This document shows positions 9,303 through 16,247 of a DNA stretch of 64,000 bases, one piece after another. This DNA is from MWBF01 sp040772005 (GTDB lineage Bacteria; Chloroflexota; Anaerolineae; CG2-30-64-16). The notes under the pieces are model-generated. The model was given only the letters and a program-made list of their open reading frames with translations, ran no database searches and was not told the DNA's origin. Position numbers and translations under genes: made by a program. Numbering within the stretch: position 1 is the first letter of the stretch; every line of letters begins with the position of its first letter. The DNA lies in assembly GCA_040772005.1 (NCBI GenBank), contig JAXGYZ010000004.1, forward strand, positions 62,001 through 126,000, given 5' to 3'.

Positions 9303-9460
9303 GCTATTTTTCCTCTTCTGCTAGGGCCGGCAGTTACCGGCAATGCTCCGTTGCGCGCCATTGGGCAGGCCGCCCAAGCGCGTCGAAGCGACACTATAAC
9401 ATAACGCAGGGCGAGTGTCAAAAACTGACGAAAGACGCAGACGCAGGACCAACGAAGTTC

Positions 9461-9520
9461 AGCCACAAAGACCACAGAGCCATTACTCAAAGCTCTGTCT
9501 CCTCTGCGATCTCTGTGGCT
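9461..9520. repeat. inverted repeat between thrS and infC
   Basis: The arm AGCCACAAAGACCACAGAG (9461-9479) pairs with CTCTGCGATCTCTGTGGCT (9502-9520), with 16 of 19 positions complementary. It could act as a terminator-like hairpin between thrS and infC. No long T-run follows. Confidence 0.5.
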
Positions 9521-9536
9521 CAGTGAGGCCGCTTCT

Positions 9537-11369
9537 CTACAGCTCTTTCGCCCGCGTGGCGATCCGCTCCTGCACGAGCGCCACGAATGCATCCGCGTCC
9601 ATGCCGTCCTGCCGCGAACCATCGCGCTTGCGCAGCGACACCGTGTTGTTCTGCGCCTCCTGCTCACCGACCACCGCCATGTACGGCACCTTGAGCAGTT
9701 GCGCGCTGCGAATCTTCGCGTTCATGCGCTCCTGGCCCGCATCCACCTGCACGCGGACGTGGGCCGCGGCCAGCCGGTCCGCCAGCCGGTAAGCGTACTC
9801 GTTGTGCGCATCCGTGATCGGGATAACCCGCACCTGCTCCGGCGCGAGCCAGGCCGGGAAGTTGCCCGCGTAGTGCTCGATCAGGAAGCCGATCATCCGC
9901 TCGTGCGTGCTGAGCGGCGCACGGTGGATGCACAGCGGCGTCTCTTCCTGCCCCTCGCGGTTCGTAAACGCCAGGCTGAAACGCGCGGGCTGGGCGAAGT
10001 CCACCTGGTTCGTCGCCAGCGTGAACTCGCGGCCGATCGCGCTCCACACCTGCACGTCGATCTTCGGACCGTAGAACGCGGCCTCGTCGGCCTGCTCCAC
10101 GAACGGGATCCCGCCATTGGACATCGCCCGGCGCACCATGTCTTCTGTCTTGAGCCACAGCCGCTCGTTGTCGATGTACTTCTTGCCCAGGCCGCGCTTG
10201 TGGTGCGTGCTGAAGCGCATCACATACTTGTCGATGTCGAAGAGCTTGAAGTAATGCAGGTACAGGTCGATGACGGCCATGAACTCCCGCTCGAACTGGT
10301 CTTCGGCGCAGTAGATGTGCGCGTCGTTCATCTGCATCGAGCGCACGCGCATCAGGCCGAACAGTTCACCGCTCTTCTCGTACCGGTAGCACGTGCCGTA
10401 CTCCGCGAACCGCAAGGGCAGGTCGCGGTAGCTGTGCGGCCGGGCCGCGAAAATCTTGTGGTGAAAGGGGCAGTTCATCGGCTTGACATAATAGCGCACC
10501 CCTTCCAGCTCCATCGCGGGGTACATGCTCTCTTCATAATAGGGCAGGTGGCCGCTGTGGAGGAACAGGTCCTCCTTCGCCAGATGGGGCGAGCGCACGC
10601 GCACGTAACCCGCCTGCTCCTCGACCTCCTTCGCCAGCCGCTCCAGCTCCTCGATGAGCACGCCGCCGCGCGGCAGCCAGAGCGGCAGCCCCGGTCCCAC
10701 TTCCTCGTCGAAGACGAAGATTTCCAGGTCCTTGCCGAGCTTGCGATGGTCGCGCTTTTTGGCCTCTTCCAGCATCGTCAGATGCGCGGCCAGGTCCTTC
10801 TTGTTCTGCCAGACCGTGCCGTAGACGCGCTGGAGCATCGGGTTGTGCTCGTCCCCGCGCCAGTACGCGCCTGCGACGTTCATCAGCTTGAACGCGTCGG
10901 GCGGAATCTGCCCCGTGTGCTCCAGGTGCGGCCCGCGGCAGAGGTCCTCGAAGTTGCCGTGCCGGTACGTGCTCATCGGCACCGGCCCCTCGATTTCGTT
11001 GCCGTCCTCGTCCAGCCCGCCCTTCGCGAGGCCGTCGATGAGCTCCTGCTTATAGGGCTGGCCCTGGAAGAGCTGCCGCGCCTCGTCCGCCGAGACTTCT
11101 CGATACTGGAACGGCTTCTTCGCGGCGATGGACTGGCGCATGCGCTTCTCGATTTCGGCCAGGTCCTCGGGCGTGAACGTCTTCGGGCGGCCCTGCTCAT
11201 CCTTACCCAGGTCGAAGTCATAGTAGAACCCGGCGTCGATCGCCGGCCCGATGGCGAGCTTGGCGTCCGGGTAGAGCTGCAACACCGCCTCGGCCATGAT
11301 GTGCGCCGTCGAGTGCCGCAAGCGGTGCATAAAGTCCTTATCTCCGTCGTGATTGTGTTGCCCGGCCAT
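9537..11369 (-). CDS. thrS: threonyl-tRNA synthetase lacking the TGS domain
   Basis: Class II synthetase for tRNA-Thr, 610 residues from ATG 11369, which sits 5 nt after GGAGG; an ATG four codons earlier is possible. The editing domain begins almost at the N terminus (HRLRHSTAHIMAEAV), so the usual ~60-residue TGS domain is absent. The zinc/catalytic core shows MNCPFHHKIF, LPLRFAEYGTCYRYE and RVRSMQMNDAHIYC, and the C-terminal anticodon-binding domain is complete. Expression is probably T-box controlled. Confidence 0.96.
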   Translation of the reverse strand: MAGQHNHDGDKDFMHRLRHSTAHIMAEAVLQLYPDAKLAIGPAIDAGFYYDFDLGKDEQGRPKTFTPEDLAEIEKRMRQSIAAKKPFQYREVSADEARQLFQGQPYKQELIDGLAKGGLDEDGNEIEGPVPMSTYRHGNFEDLCRGPHLEHTGQIPPDAFKLMNVAGAYWRGDEHNPMLQRVYGTVWQNKKDLAAHLTMLEEAKKRDHRKLGKDLEIFVFDEEVGPGLPLWLPRGGVLIEELERLAKEVEEQAGYVRVRSPHLAKEDLFLHSGHLPYYEESMYPAMELEGVRYYVKPMNCPFHHKIFAARPHSYRDLPLRFAEYGTCYRYEKSGELFGLMRVRSMQMNDAHIYCAEDQFEREFMAVIDLYLHYFKLFDIDKYVMRFSTHHKRGLGKKYIDNERLWLKTEDMVRRAMSNGGIPFVEQADEAAFYGPKIDVQVWSAIGREFTLATNQVDFAQPARFSLAFTNREGQEETPLCIHRAPLSTHERMIGFLIEHYAGNFPAWLAPEQVRVIPITDAHNEYAYRLADRLAAAHVRVQVDAGQERMNAKIRSAQLLKVPYMAVVGEQEAQNNTVSLRKRDGSRQDGMDADAFVALVQERIATRAKEL

Positions 11370-11530
11370 GGTGGCCTCCATTTCTCCACTTCAGAATGAC
11401 ACGAATACCGGTTACATACAGGGCGGCGCGATGCGCCGCGCCCATGCGGGAGCACATAGCAGTATCACCCGCAGTTGTCGTGCCCGACACGGCGATCACC
11501 CCCTTTCAGGAAACCACATCGCGCGGCGGG

Positions 11531-11862
11531 AAAACAAAAAACCCCAACGCCCACCATTGGGGCGAGGGGTTCCCGCGATTCCACCCAAGTTAGCGTGCGA
11601 TCTGGGATTGCTGTGCGATCACGATTGCATGGCAATCACGATTGCATGGCAATCACGATCGCCAGGCGACCATCTGGTCGCACGCTGTCTCGTAAGGCCG
11701 GTAACGGGGCCAGCCGTGAACCCATACTGTCAGTTCCGGGTTCCGCTCTCGGGGGGTTTTCCGTGTCGCTGTGCGAGGCAGGCTCTCAGCAGTCGGCCAG
11801 TTGGCCGCGCCCGCCCTCTCTGCTGCCGGCGCTTCACGTACTCGTCCCGATCAACGCTTTGA
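11531..11862 (-). promoter_or_regulatory. T-box leader of thrS
   Basis: The minus strand carries the T-box consensus GGGTGGAATCGCGG (11586-11573). It is followed by a terminator hairpin, CCCCAATGGTGGGCGTTGGGG, and a T-run (TTTTTT). Upstream are Stem I features: GAGTACG (AGTA-type loop), GCAGAGAG and CTGAGAGCC. A Thr specifier could be ACC (11741-11739) or ACT (11734-11732). Two tandem 17-nt units between Stem I and the T-box can form small hairpins. Uncharged tRNA-Thr should stabilise the antiterminator and switch thrS on. Confidence 0.85.
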
Positions 11863-11865
11863 CTA

Positions 11866-11942
11866 TGGTGGGCGGTAGAGGGCTTGAACCTCTGACCTCA
11901 GCGATGTCAACGCTGCGCTCTAGCCAACTGAGCTAACCGCCC
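11866..11942 (-). tRNA. tRNA-Val (GAC)
   Basis: A 77-nt gene including an encoded CCA. Acceptor GGGCGGT pairs with ACCGCCC, the anticodon stem is CAGCG/CGCTG, and loop TTGACAT carries anticodon GAC. The T-loop is GGTTCAAGCC. It is the only tRNA here with an encoded CCA. It lies just upstream of the thrS T-box. Confidence 0.96.
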
Positions 11943-11984
11943 GAACAAGGTTATATTATAGCCAGGTGGCCGTGAAATGGCAAA

Positions 11985-12212
11985 TCAGGGCTTGTCCAGG
12001 TGCAGGATGGCGTACAGCCGGTCGCGCGCCTCCTCGGGCACCTCTGCATGGCCGTGCTCGCGATAGAGATAGACCGTCTTGCGCAGCGTGTCCACGACCG
12101 CGCGGCAGTTGCCGCAGGTCGCCATGTGCCGTTCGATCTCCGCGCAGAACTCCGCCTCCAACTCGCCATCCACATAATCCGAGAGCGTACCAAGCATGTC
12201 TTTGCAGTGCAT
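11985..12212 (-). CDS. anti-sigma factor, zinc-finger (ZAS/zf-HC2) type
   Basis: 75 residues with the zinc motif H-x3-C-x2-C (ERHMATCGNC), the hallmark of zinc-binding anti-sigma domains, plus an early Cys in MHCKDML. There is no membrane segment, so it is a soluble single-domain protein. It lies 13 nt downstream of the sigma factor gene and is presumably its cytoplasmic antagonist. Zinc release on cysteine oxidation is a known switch in this family; here it is inference. Confidence 0.85.
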   Translation of the reverse strand: MHCKDMLGTLSDYVDGELEAEFCAEIERHMATCGNCRAVVDTLRKTVYLYREHGHAEVPEEARDRLYAILHLDKP

Positions 12213-12225
12213 CTCCCATCCCCCA

Positions 12226-12816
12226 TCACCGGCCTGTGACCACGGGTGCGAAGTAGCTGCTGAGTTTCTCGCGCAGCGCCAGTCGCGCCCGGTGGAGCCG
12301 CACCTTCACGTTGACCTCGGTCAGGCCCAGCGCCTCCGCCGTCTCCGCCGTGGAAAGCCCCTCGATATCCCGCAGGACGAAGACGCTCCGCAGCGAGTCC
12401 GGCAGTGCGGCCAACGCCTTCTCCAGGACTCCGTGGAATTCCTTGCCCAACAACTGCTCGTCGGGCAATGCGCTCCAGTCCACGAACTGCCGCGGCAGCA
12501 TGTCGCCGTCGTCCGTGACCGCCGGCTCATCCAGCGACTCGGTTGCCACCCGCCGCCGCCTGAGCCGCATCAGCGCCGCGTTGTACGCGATGCGATACAG
12601 CCACGTGCCGAGCTGGCTGCGGCCCTCGAACCGGTCCAACGCCTGGAAGGCGCTGATGAAGGTCTCTTGCAAGACCTCCTCTGCCTCCTGCGGGTTGTTG
12701 ACCAGGCGCAGCGCCAGGTTGTAGACCGTGCCGGAATGCCGTTCGACGATTTCAGCGAACGCATCCTGGCGGCCCGCCCTGGCCGCGGCAATCAACTCAG
12801 CCTCGGTGGCGTACAC
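12226..12816 (-). CDS. RNA polymerase sigma factor, ECF subfamily
   Basis: Sigma-70 family, ECF group, with region 2 (DAFAEIVERHSGTVYNLALRL...AEEVLQETFISAFQAL) and region 4 (LPDSLRSVFVLRDIEGLSTAETAEALGLT). The start is uncertain. The GTG at 12816 gives 196 residues, near the usual ECF length, but its GGAG lies about 14 nt away; ATGs at 12873 and 12900 fall in an intergenic palindrome. The region 2-4 linker is longer than usual and acidic. It is paired with a zinc anti-sigma gene. Confidence 0.88.
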   Translation of the reverse strand: MYATEAELIAAARAGRQDAFAEIVERHSGTVYNLALRLVNNPQEAEEVLQETFISAFQALDRFEGRSQLGTWLYRIAYNAALMRLRRRRVATESLDEPAVTDDGDMLPRQFVDWSALPDEQLLGKEFHGVLEKALAALPDSLRSVFVLRDIEGLSTAETAEALGLTEVNVKVRLHRARLALREKLSSYFAPVVTGR

Positions 12817-12874
12817 GGCGTTCGTTGTTACTCCTATGATGAGGATTGGAGAGGATAAGTTACACGCAAGCATT

Positions 12875-12934
12875 CTCACGCAAAGACGCCAAGACCGCAA
12901 AAGATGCTCTTGCGACTTTGCGGCTTTGCGTGAG
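12875..12934. repeat. inverted repeat between sigma factor and thioredoxin genes
   Basis: CTCACGCAAAG (12875-12885) pairs exactly with CTTTGCGTGAG (12924-12934), and the sequence between contains further complementary pieces (GACCGCAAA with TTTGCGG). It is a hairpin in the gap between the thioredoxin stop and the sigma gene. Confidence 0.6.
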
Positions 12935-12948
12935 CTTTCGTCACTGGT

Positions 12949-13338
12949 TCAGGCGAGCACGCGCTCCAGCTTGTTCTTCAACGTGCCGTAGTTGTTCAGG
13001 CCGACGACACGCTCGACCTCTTTCCCGCCCTTGAAATAGATCAGGGTGGGGATGCCCATGATGCCGTAGTTCATCAGAATCTCGGGATAGTCGTCCGCGT
13101 TGACCTTCGTCACCAGTACGCGGCCCTCGTACTCGCGCGCAAGCTGGGCAACGGCCGGCGCAATCGCGTGACATGGCCCGCACCACTCCGCCCAGAAGTC
13201 CACGACCACCGGCAGTTCCGCCTGCAGCACCACCGACTCGAACTCCTCGCCCGTCACATGGCGCGGCTCAACCGCGGCCTGACCGGCTGCCTTTGTCTCT
13301 TCGGGCTTGTTGCCCCCACTGCGCTTGAAGAAACCCAT
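12949..13338 (-). CDS. trx: thioredoxin
   Basis: 129 residues, with the active site WAEWCGPCHAIAP near residue 53 and the cis-Pro motif GIPTLIYF near residue 92. Residues 1-25 are a charged extension before the thioredoxin fold and carry no signal peptide, so it acts in the cytoplasm reducing disulfides. Downstream of the 24-residue membrane peptide and the CstR-like regulator on the same strand, it may belong to one thiol-stress operon. Confidence 0.93.
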   Translation of the reverse strand: MGFFKRSGGNKPEETKAAGQAAVEPRHVTGEEFESVVLQAELPVVVDFWAEWCGPCHAIAPAVAQLAREYEGRVLVTKVNADDYPEILMNYGIMGIPTLIYFKGGKEVERVVGLNNYGTLKNKLERVLA

Positions 13339-13467
13339 GCTGAATACTCCTTATCAAGAATCGATCTGCGGGGCTGTCGTCCCCGTCTCATCATCGGTTC
13401 CACCTGGCCGGCCCTCACGGGGCCGCGGTGTGCTGGCCTGTCGCGGCTGGCACACGCCTGAGCTGGC

Positions 13468-13542
13468 TCAGCCGCCGCCGCGGAACATGATCACCGCTGC
13501 CCACACGAGCAGCAAAACCAGGAACAGGTCTCCGTAGTTCAT
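13468..13542 (-). CDS. 24-residue single-pass membrane peptide
   Basis: A short ORF with ATG 13542, GGAG 4-5 nt upstream, and stop TGA at 13468-13470. The product MNYGDLFLVLLLVWAAVIMF is followed by RGGG: one hydrophobic helix with a basic end. It starts 15 nt downstream of the regulator gene, so it is probably translated from the same transcript. I do not recognise a family. It is a real candidate because of its start context and composition, but it is too short for certainty. Confidence 0.45.
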   Translation of the reverse strand: MNYGDLFLVLLLVWAAVIMFRGGG

Positions 13543-13557
13543 GCCACTCCGTTTCTG

Positions 13558-13827
13558 CTATTCCAGCTTGCGCAGCGTGGCCATCAACTGATCGAGCATC
13601 ATGTCCGTGTCGCCGGGCGCCGGCTCCTGCAGGCAACGTGCGGCATATGCGCGCGCCAGCACCAGGCTGGCCTGATGTACCGCCGACCGGATGGCCGTCA
13701 TCTGCTGCAAAATCGCGGCACAATCGCGCTCCTCGTCCACCATGCGCTGGACCCCGCGCACCTGCCCCTCGATCCGTTTGAGCCGGTTCGTCAGGTCCTG
13801 CTTGACCTCAGTTGATGTGAGTTCCAT
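13558..13827 (-). CDS. CsoR/CstR/FrmR-family regulator, CstR-like ligand set
   Basis: 89 residues of all-helical DUF156 fold. Cys36 and Cys65 are kept in the same numbering as Mycobacterium CsoR, but the copper-ligand His61 is Tyr. Two cysteines without the His is the arrangement of CstR, which senses persulfides by forming Cys-Cys polysulfide links, so sulfur sensing is favoured over copper. LTNRLKRIEGQVRGVQRM is the basic DNA-contact helix. Divergent from the gene at 13927, with a palindrome between them. Thioredoxin downstream and rhodanese nearby fit a sulfur role. Confidence 0.83.
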   Translation of the reverse strand: MELTSTEVKQDLTNRLKRIEGQVRGVQRMVDEERDCAAILQQMTAIRSAVHQASLVLARAYAARCLQEPAPGDTDMMLDQLMATLRKLE

Positions 13828-13844
13828 CGCTTCCTCGGCGCAAC

Positions 13845-13883
13845 TTGACAGCCCATGCCTGGCACACTATACTGGGGTATAGT
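13845..13883 (+). promoter_or_regulatory. promoter with overlapping palindromic operator
   Basis: The -35 TTGACA (13845-13850), a 17-bp spacer and the -10 TATACT (13868-13873) form a near-consensus sigma-70 promoter for the gene at 13927. The palindrome ACTATAC-TGGG-GTATAGT (13866-13883) covers the -10 and lies 39 bp ahead of the regulator start on the other strand. A/T arms around a G-rich centre resemble CsoR/CstR operators, so autoregulation and repression of both genes is likely. Confidence 0.75.
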
Positions 13884-13926
13884 ATATACACCTGGACAGA
13901 GAACGTCAAATTTGGAGGTTAATGTC

Positions 13927-14121
13927 ATGGCGCAGAGCGGCGGCAAGGGGTTCGGGTTGGGGCTAGCGCTGTCGGCGGAGGAAATCGTCGAGCTCAAGAT
14001 GATCGTGCAGGATGAAGACGCGGCTGCCGCATTGGACTACCTGCGGCGGCTCCGGCGCAAGGTGCTGGAACTGGAGCGCCGCCACTGCGGCGACCCGGAC
14101 AAGCTGCCGGGGCTGGCCTGA
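13927..14121 (+). CDS. small hypothetical protein in the CstR-like regulon
   Basis: 64 residues. ATG 13927 has GGAGG 8 nt upstream; longer in-frame readings run through the promoter. A glycine-rich start (MAQSGGKGFGLGLALSAEE) is followed by one long amphipathic helix, LDYLRRLRRKVLELERRHC, with a single Cys. No family is recognised. It is the only gene of its short transcript, which ends at the hairpin 14130-14176, and it is probably controlled by the divergent regulator. Confidence 0.65.
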   Translation: MAQSGGKGFGLGLALSAEEIVELKMIVQDEDAAAALDYLRRLRRKVLELERRHCGDPDKLPGLA

Positions 14122-14129
14122 CGATATAC

Positions 14130-14176
14130 AAACCGGGTTTCTGTGCGAAACTTCGTTTCGCCGGGAAGCCCGGTTT
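14130..14176. terminator. bidirectional nested hairpin terminator
   Basis: The outer stem is AAACCGGG (14130-14137) with CCCGGTTT (14169-14176), and the inner stem is GCGAAAC (14145-14151) with GTTTCGC (14155-14161). It lies between convergent genes (13927 plus, fumarase beta minus). The A and T ends of the stem give a short U-tract in both directions. Confidence 0.7.
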
Positions 14177-14184
14177 GTCATAGA

Positions 14185-14805
14185 CTACAACAGCTCCGCC
14201 AGCCGCTGCCTCGACGCCTCATACATCTGCTCGTGCAGGCTGACGCCGTGCGAGTCCATCGTCACCACGGCCGGGAATCCCTCGACGCGAATCACCCAGA
14301 ACGCCTCCGGCACGCCCAGCTCTTCCTTCTTGAACACATCCAGCACTTCCTTGACATAGCTGGCAATCAGCGTGGCCGCGCCGCCGATGGCGTGCAGGTA
14401 GACCGCGCCATACTGCTGGCAGGCCGCGAGCGTCTTGGGGCCCATCCCCCCCTTGCCGATGACCGCGCGCAAGCCAAAGTGGGCGATGACGTCCGCTTCA
14501 TACGGCTCCTCGCGCGTGCTCGTCGTCGGCCCGGCGGAGACGAAGCGCCAGCGCCCGTCTGCATCCCGGCTGACCACCGGCCCGCAGTGGTACATCACCC
14601 CGCCCTGCCAGAGCTCGCGCAGCCGGGCATATACCCCGGCCTCGCTCTCCGGGATGGCCGGCCCGTGGAAGAAGGTGTCCTTCATATACTTGTGCGCCGC
14701 GTCGCGCGCGGTGACAATGGTCCCGTAGATGCGCACCTGGTCACCCACGTGCAGCGCCCGGATCGCTGCCTCTGTAATCGGCGTGTGCAGTTCGACAATA
14801 GCCAT
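14185..14805 (-). CDS. class I fumarate hydratase, beta subunit
   Basis: 206 residues, the C-terminal (beta) half of the oxygen-sensitive [4Fe-4S] fumarase/L(+)-tartrate dehydratase family. Recognisable segments are GPVVSRDADGRWRFVSAGPTTSTR, AVIGKGGMGPKT and YGAVYLHAIGGAATL, with FPAVVTMDSHGVSLHEQMY at the end. It lies 13 nt after the alpha gene, so the pair is one operon making a two-subunit enzyme for fumarate + H2O to L-malate. Tartrate dehydratase is possible but fumarase is the common role. Confidence 0.92.
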   Translation of the reverse strand: MAIVELHTPITEAAIRALHVGDQVRIYGTIVTARDAAHKYMKDTFFHGPAIPESEAGVYARLRELWQGGVMYHCGPVVSRDADGRWRFVSAGPTTSTREEPYEADVIAHFGLRAVIGKGGMGPKTLAACQQYGAVYLHAIGGAATLIASYVKEVLDVFKKEELGVPEAFWVIRVEGFPAVVTMDSHGVSLHEQMYEASRQRLAELL

Positions 14806-14818
14806 ATGGACGCGCTCC

Positions 14819-15688
14819 TTATTCGATCGTCACTTTGCCCTGCCGGTAGGTCAGCGTGCGCCGCCGGTCGGCCCAGCACATATAAGAGGCCGTGACGAAA
14901 TAGGACGCCGGCAGCCGCTCCAGTGAGTCAATCTTGACGTTCAGCACCGTGGTCTTGCCGCCGAAGCCCATCGGCCCGATGCCCAGGGTGTTTGCCTCGC
15001 GCGTCAGCCGGCCCTCCAGCTCGGCCAGCTTCGGGTCGGGGTTGGTGTCGTCCAACGGCCGGTAGAACTGCTCCTTCGACTTGATGTAGCTCGACGCGCG
15101 ATCACCGCCCACCGCGACGCCGATGACTGCAGGCGCGCAGCCCATCCCCTGGGCCTGCTGGACGGCATCCAGCACCGCGCGGCGCACCCCCTCCAGGTCA
15201 CGGTTGGCGTCCAGCCGGCTGTCCGGCAGGCTGTACTGCGCGCCGACGTTCTCGCAGCCGCCGCCCTTGAGCATCAGGTCGACCTTGAGATAGTCCTCTT
15301 CCCACTCCTCGAAGTGGAAGTAGGGGAAGTCATCGCCCAGGTTGGTGCCGGGGTTCTTGCCGGTCAGCGTATCGACCGAGTTTGGTCGCAGGTATGAGCG
15401 AGCGGTCGCCTCGGCCACGGCCGCGCGAATCTGCCGCTTGAGCTCCAGCGTGGACCAGCCGGTCGGGTAATAGACGTAGAAGATGGGCGTGCCGGTGTCC
15501 TGGCAGATGGGGGTGGAATGCGCGCGCGAGAGCTGTACGTTTTCGAGGATCGAGTCCAGCGTCGTCTGCGCGGCAGACCCTGCCTCTTCCTCCTCGCGCG
15601 CCCGGCGCAGCGCGGCCTCGACATCCGCGGGCAGGTCTGTCGCAGACCGGCGAATCAACTCGATGAAATGCGGAACCAGGTTATCCAT
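14819..15688 (-). CDS. class I fumarate hydratase, alpha subunit
   Basis: 289 residues. It contains the cysteines that hold the catalytic [4Fe-4S] cluster: HSTPICQDTGTPIFYV near residue 60, GGGCENVGAQYSLPD near 155, and GMGCAPAVIGVAVGGDR near 190. IGPMGFGGKTTVLNVKI follows. The order alpha then beta on the minus strand matches other split class I fumarases. Such enzymes are sensitive to superoxide, in keeping with a low-oxygen lifestyle. Confidence 0.93.
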   Translation of the reverse strand: MDNLVPHFIELIRRSATDLPADVEAALRRAREEEEAGSAAQTTLDSILENVQLSRAHSTPICQDTGTPIFYVYYPTGWSTLELKRQIRAAVAEATARSYLRPNSVDTLTGKNPGTNLGDDFPYFHFEEWEEDYLKVDLMLKGGGCENVGAQYSLPDSRLDANRDLEGVRRAVLDAVQQAQGMGCAPAVIGVAVGGDRASSYIKSKEQFYRPLDDTNPDPKLAELEGRLTREANTLGIGPMGFGGKTTVLNVKIDSLERLPASYFVTASYMCWADRRRTLTYRQGKVTIE

Positions 15689-15849
15689 GACGCCTCCTGT
15701 CGGGCAGGTGGGTAACTCTGACCGCTACCTCGGCCTGCTCGCGGAGCAAATATAGCACAAGGGCCTCTGTTGCGTCAATGACCATCGCGTGGTCGCCAAG
15801 ATAGACAAACGCACACACCCGCGCTATACTGCGGCGGGAGGTCAAGCGT

Positions 15850-16074
15850 ATGCGCCCGATCCTGTACGTCGAAGTGAGCGCCTGCCAAACCTGCGACACC
15901 TGCAGGGCGCGCAGCGCGTGCAAGACGCGCGCCCTCCACCAACTCGAACGCGGGGACCTGCCGACCATCGAAATCGACCGCTGTCTCGGCTGTCTCCTGT
16001 GCATCCCCGCCTGCCCTAACGGCGCCGTCCGCCGCATCGAGAACCGCATGCCGGATCATCCCCGCAACAGATAA
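15850..16074 (+). CDS. small ferredoxin-type 4Fe-4S protein
   Basis: 74 residues from ATG 15850 with GGGAGG 8 nt upstream. The C-terminal half has a canonical [4Fe-4S] site, Cys45-x2-Cys48-x2-Cys51-x3-Cys55-Pro. The N-terminal half has Cys12, Cys15, Cys18 and Cys24, which could hold a second cluster although the spacing and missing Pro are not canonical. It is a soluble electron carrier; the partner is unknown. It is divergent from the fumarase operon and followed by the rhodanese gene. Confidence 0.8.
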   Translation: MRPILYVEVSACQTCDTCRARSACKTRALHQLERGDLPTIEIDRCLGCLLCIPACPNGAVRRIENRMPDHPRNR

Positions 16075-16094
16075 CTGACGGCACCCTCTCATTT

Positions 16095-16122
16095 TTATGA
16101 GTAAAGCTAAACATACTCATAA
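16095..16122. promoter_or_regulatory. palindromic operator candidate upstream of the rhodanese gene
   Basis: TTATGAGT (16095-16102) and ACTCATAA (16115-16122) are perfect 8-bp inverted repeats 12 bp apart, in an AT-rich 100-bp stretch unlike the surrounding GC-rich DNA. The layout suits a dimeric regulator. A possible -10 (GATAAT, 16178-16183) lies downstream. No regulator is assigned. Confidence 0.45.
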
Positions 16123-16247
16123 CAATACCTGATTATGCAATCTGATGTAAATCATAAGTCATTCGAGGGAGTAATGCGATAATGTCTGTGAAGACAGGCG
16201 CAATCCCGCGCTTGCTTCTATTGCGCTACCCCCTAGGAGTTACACAA

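Noticed and set aside
11619..11660. Two tandem 17-bp units considered as a CRISPR seed
   Set aside because: Only two units, no spacers, and located within a T-box leader. No CRISPR array was seen anywhere in the window.
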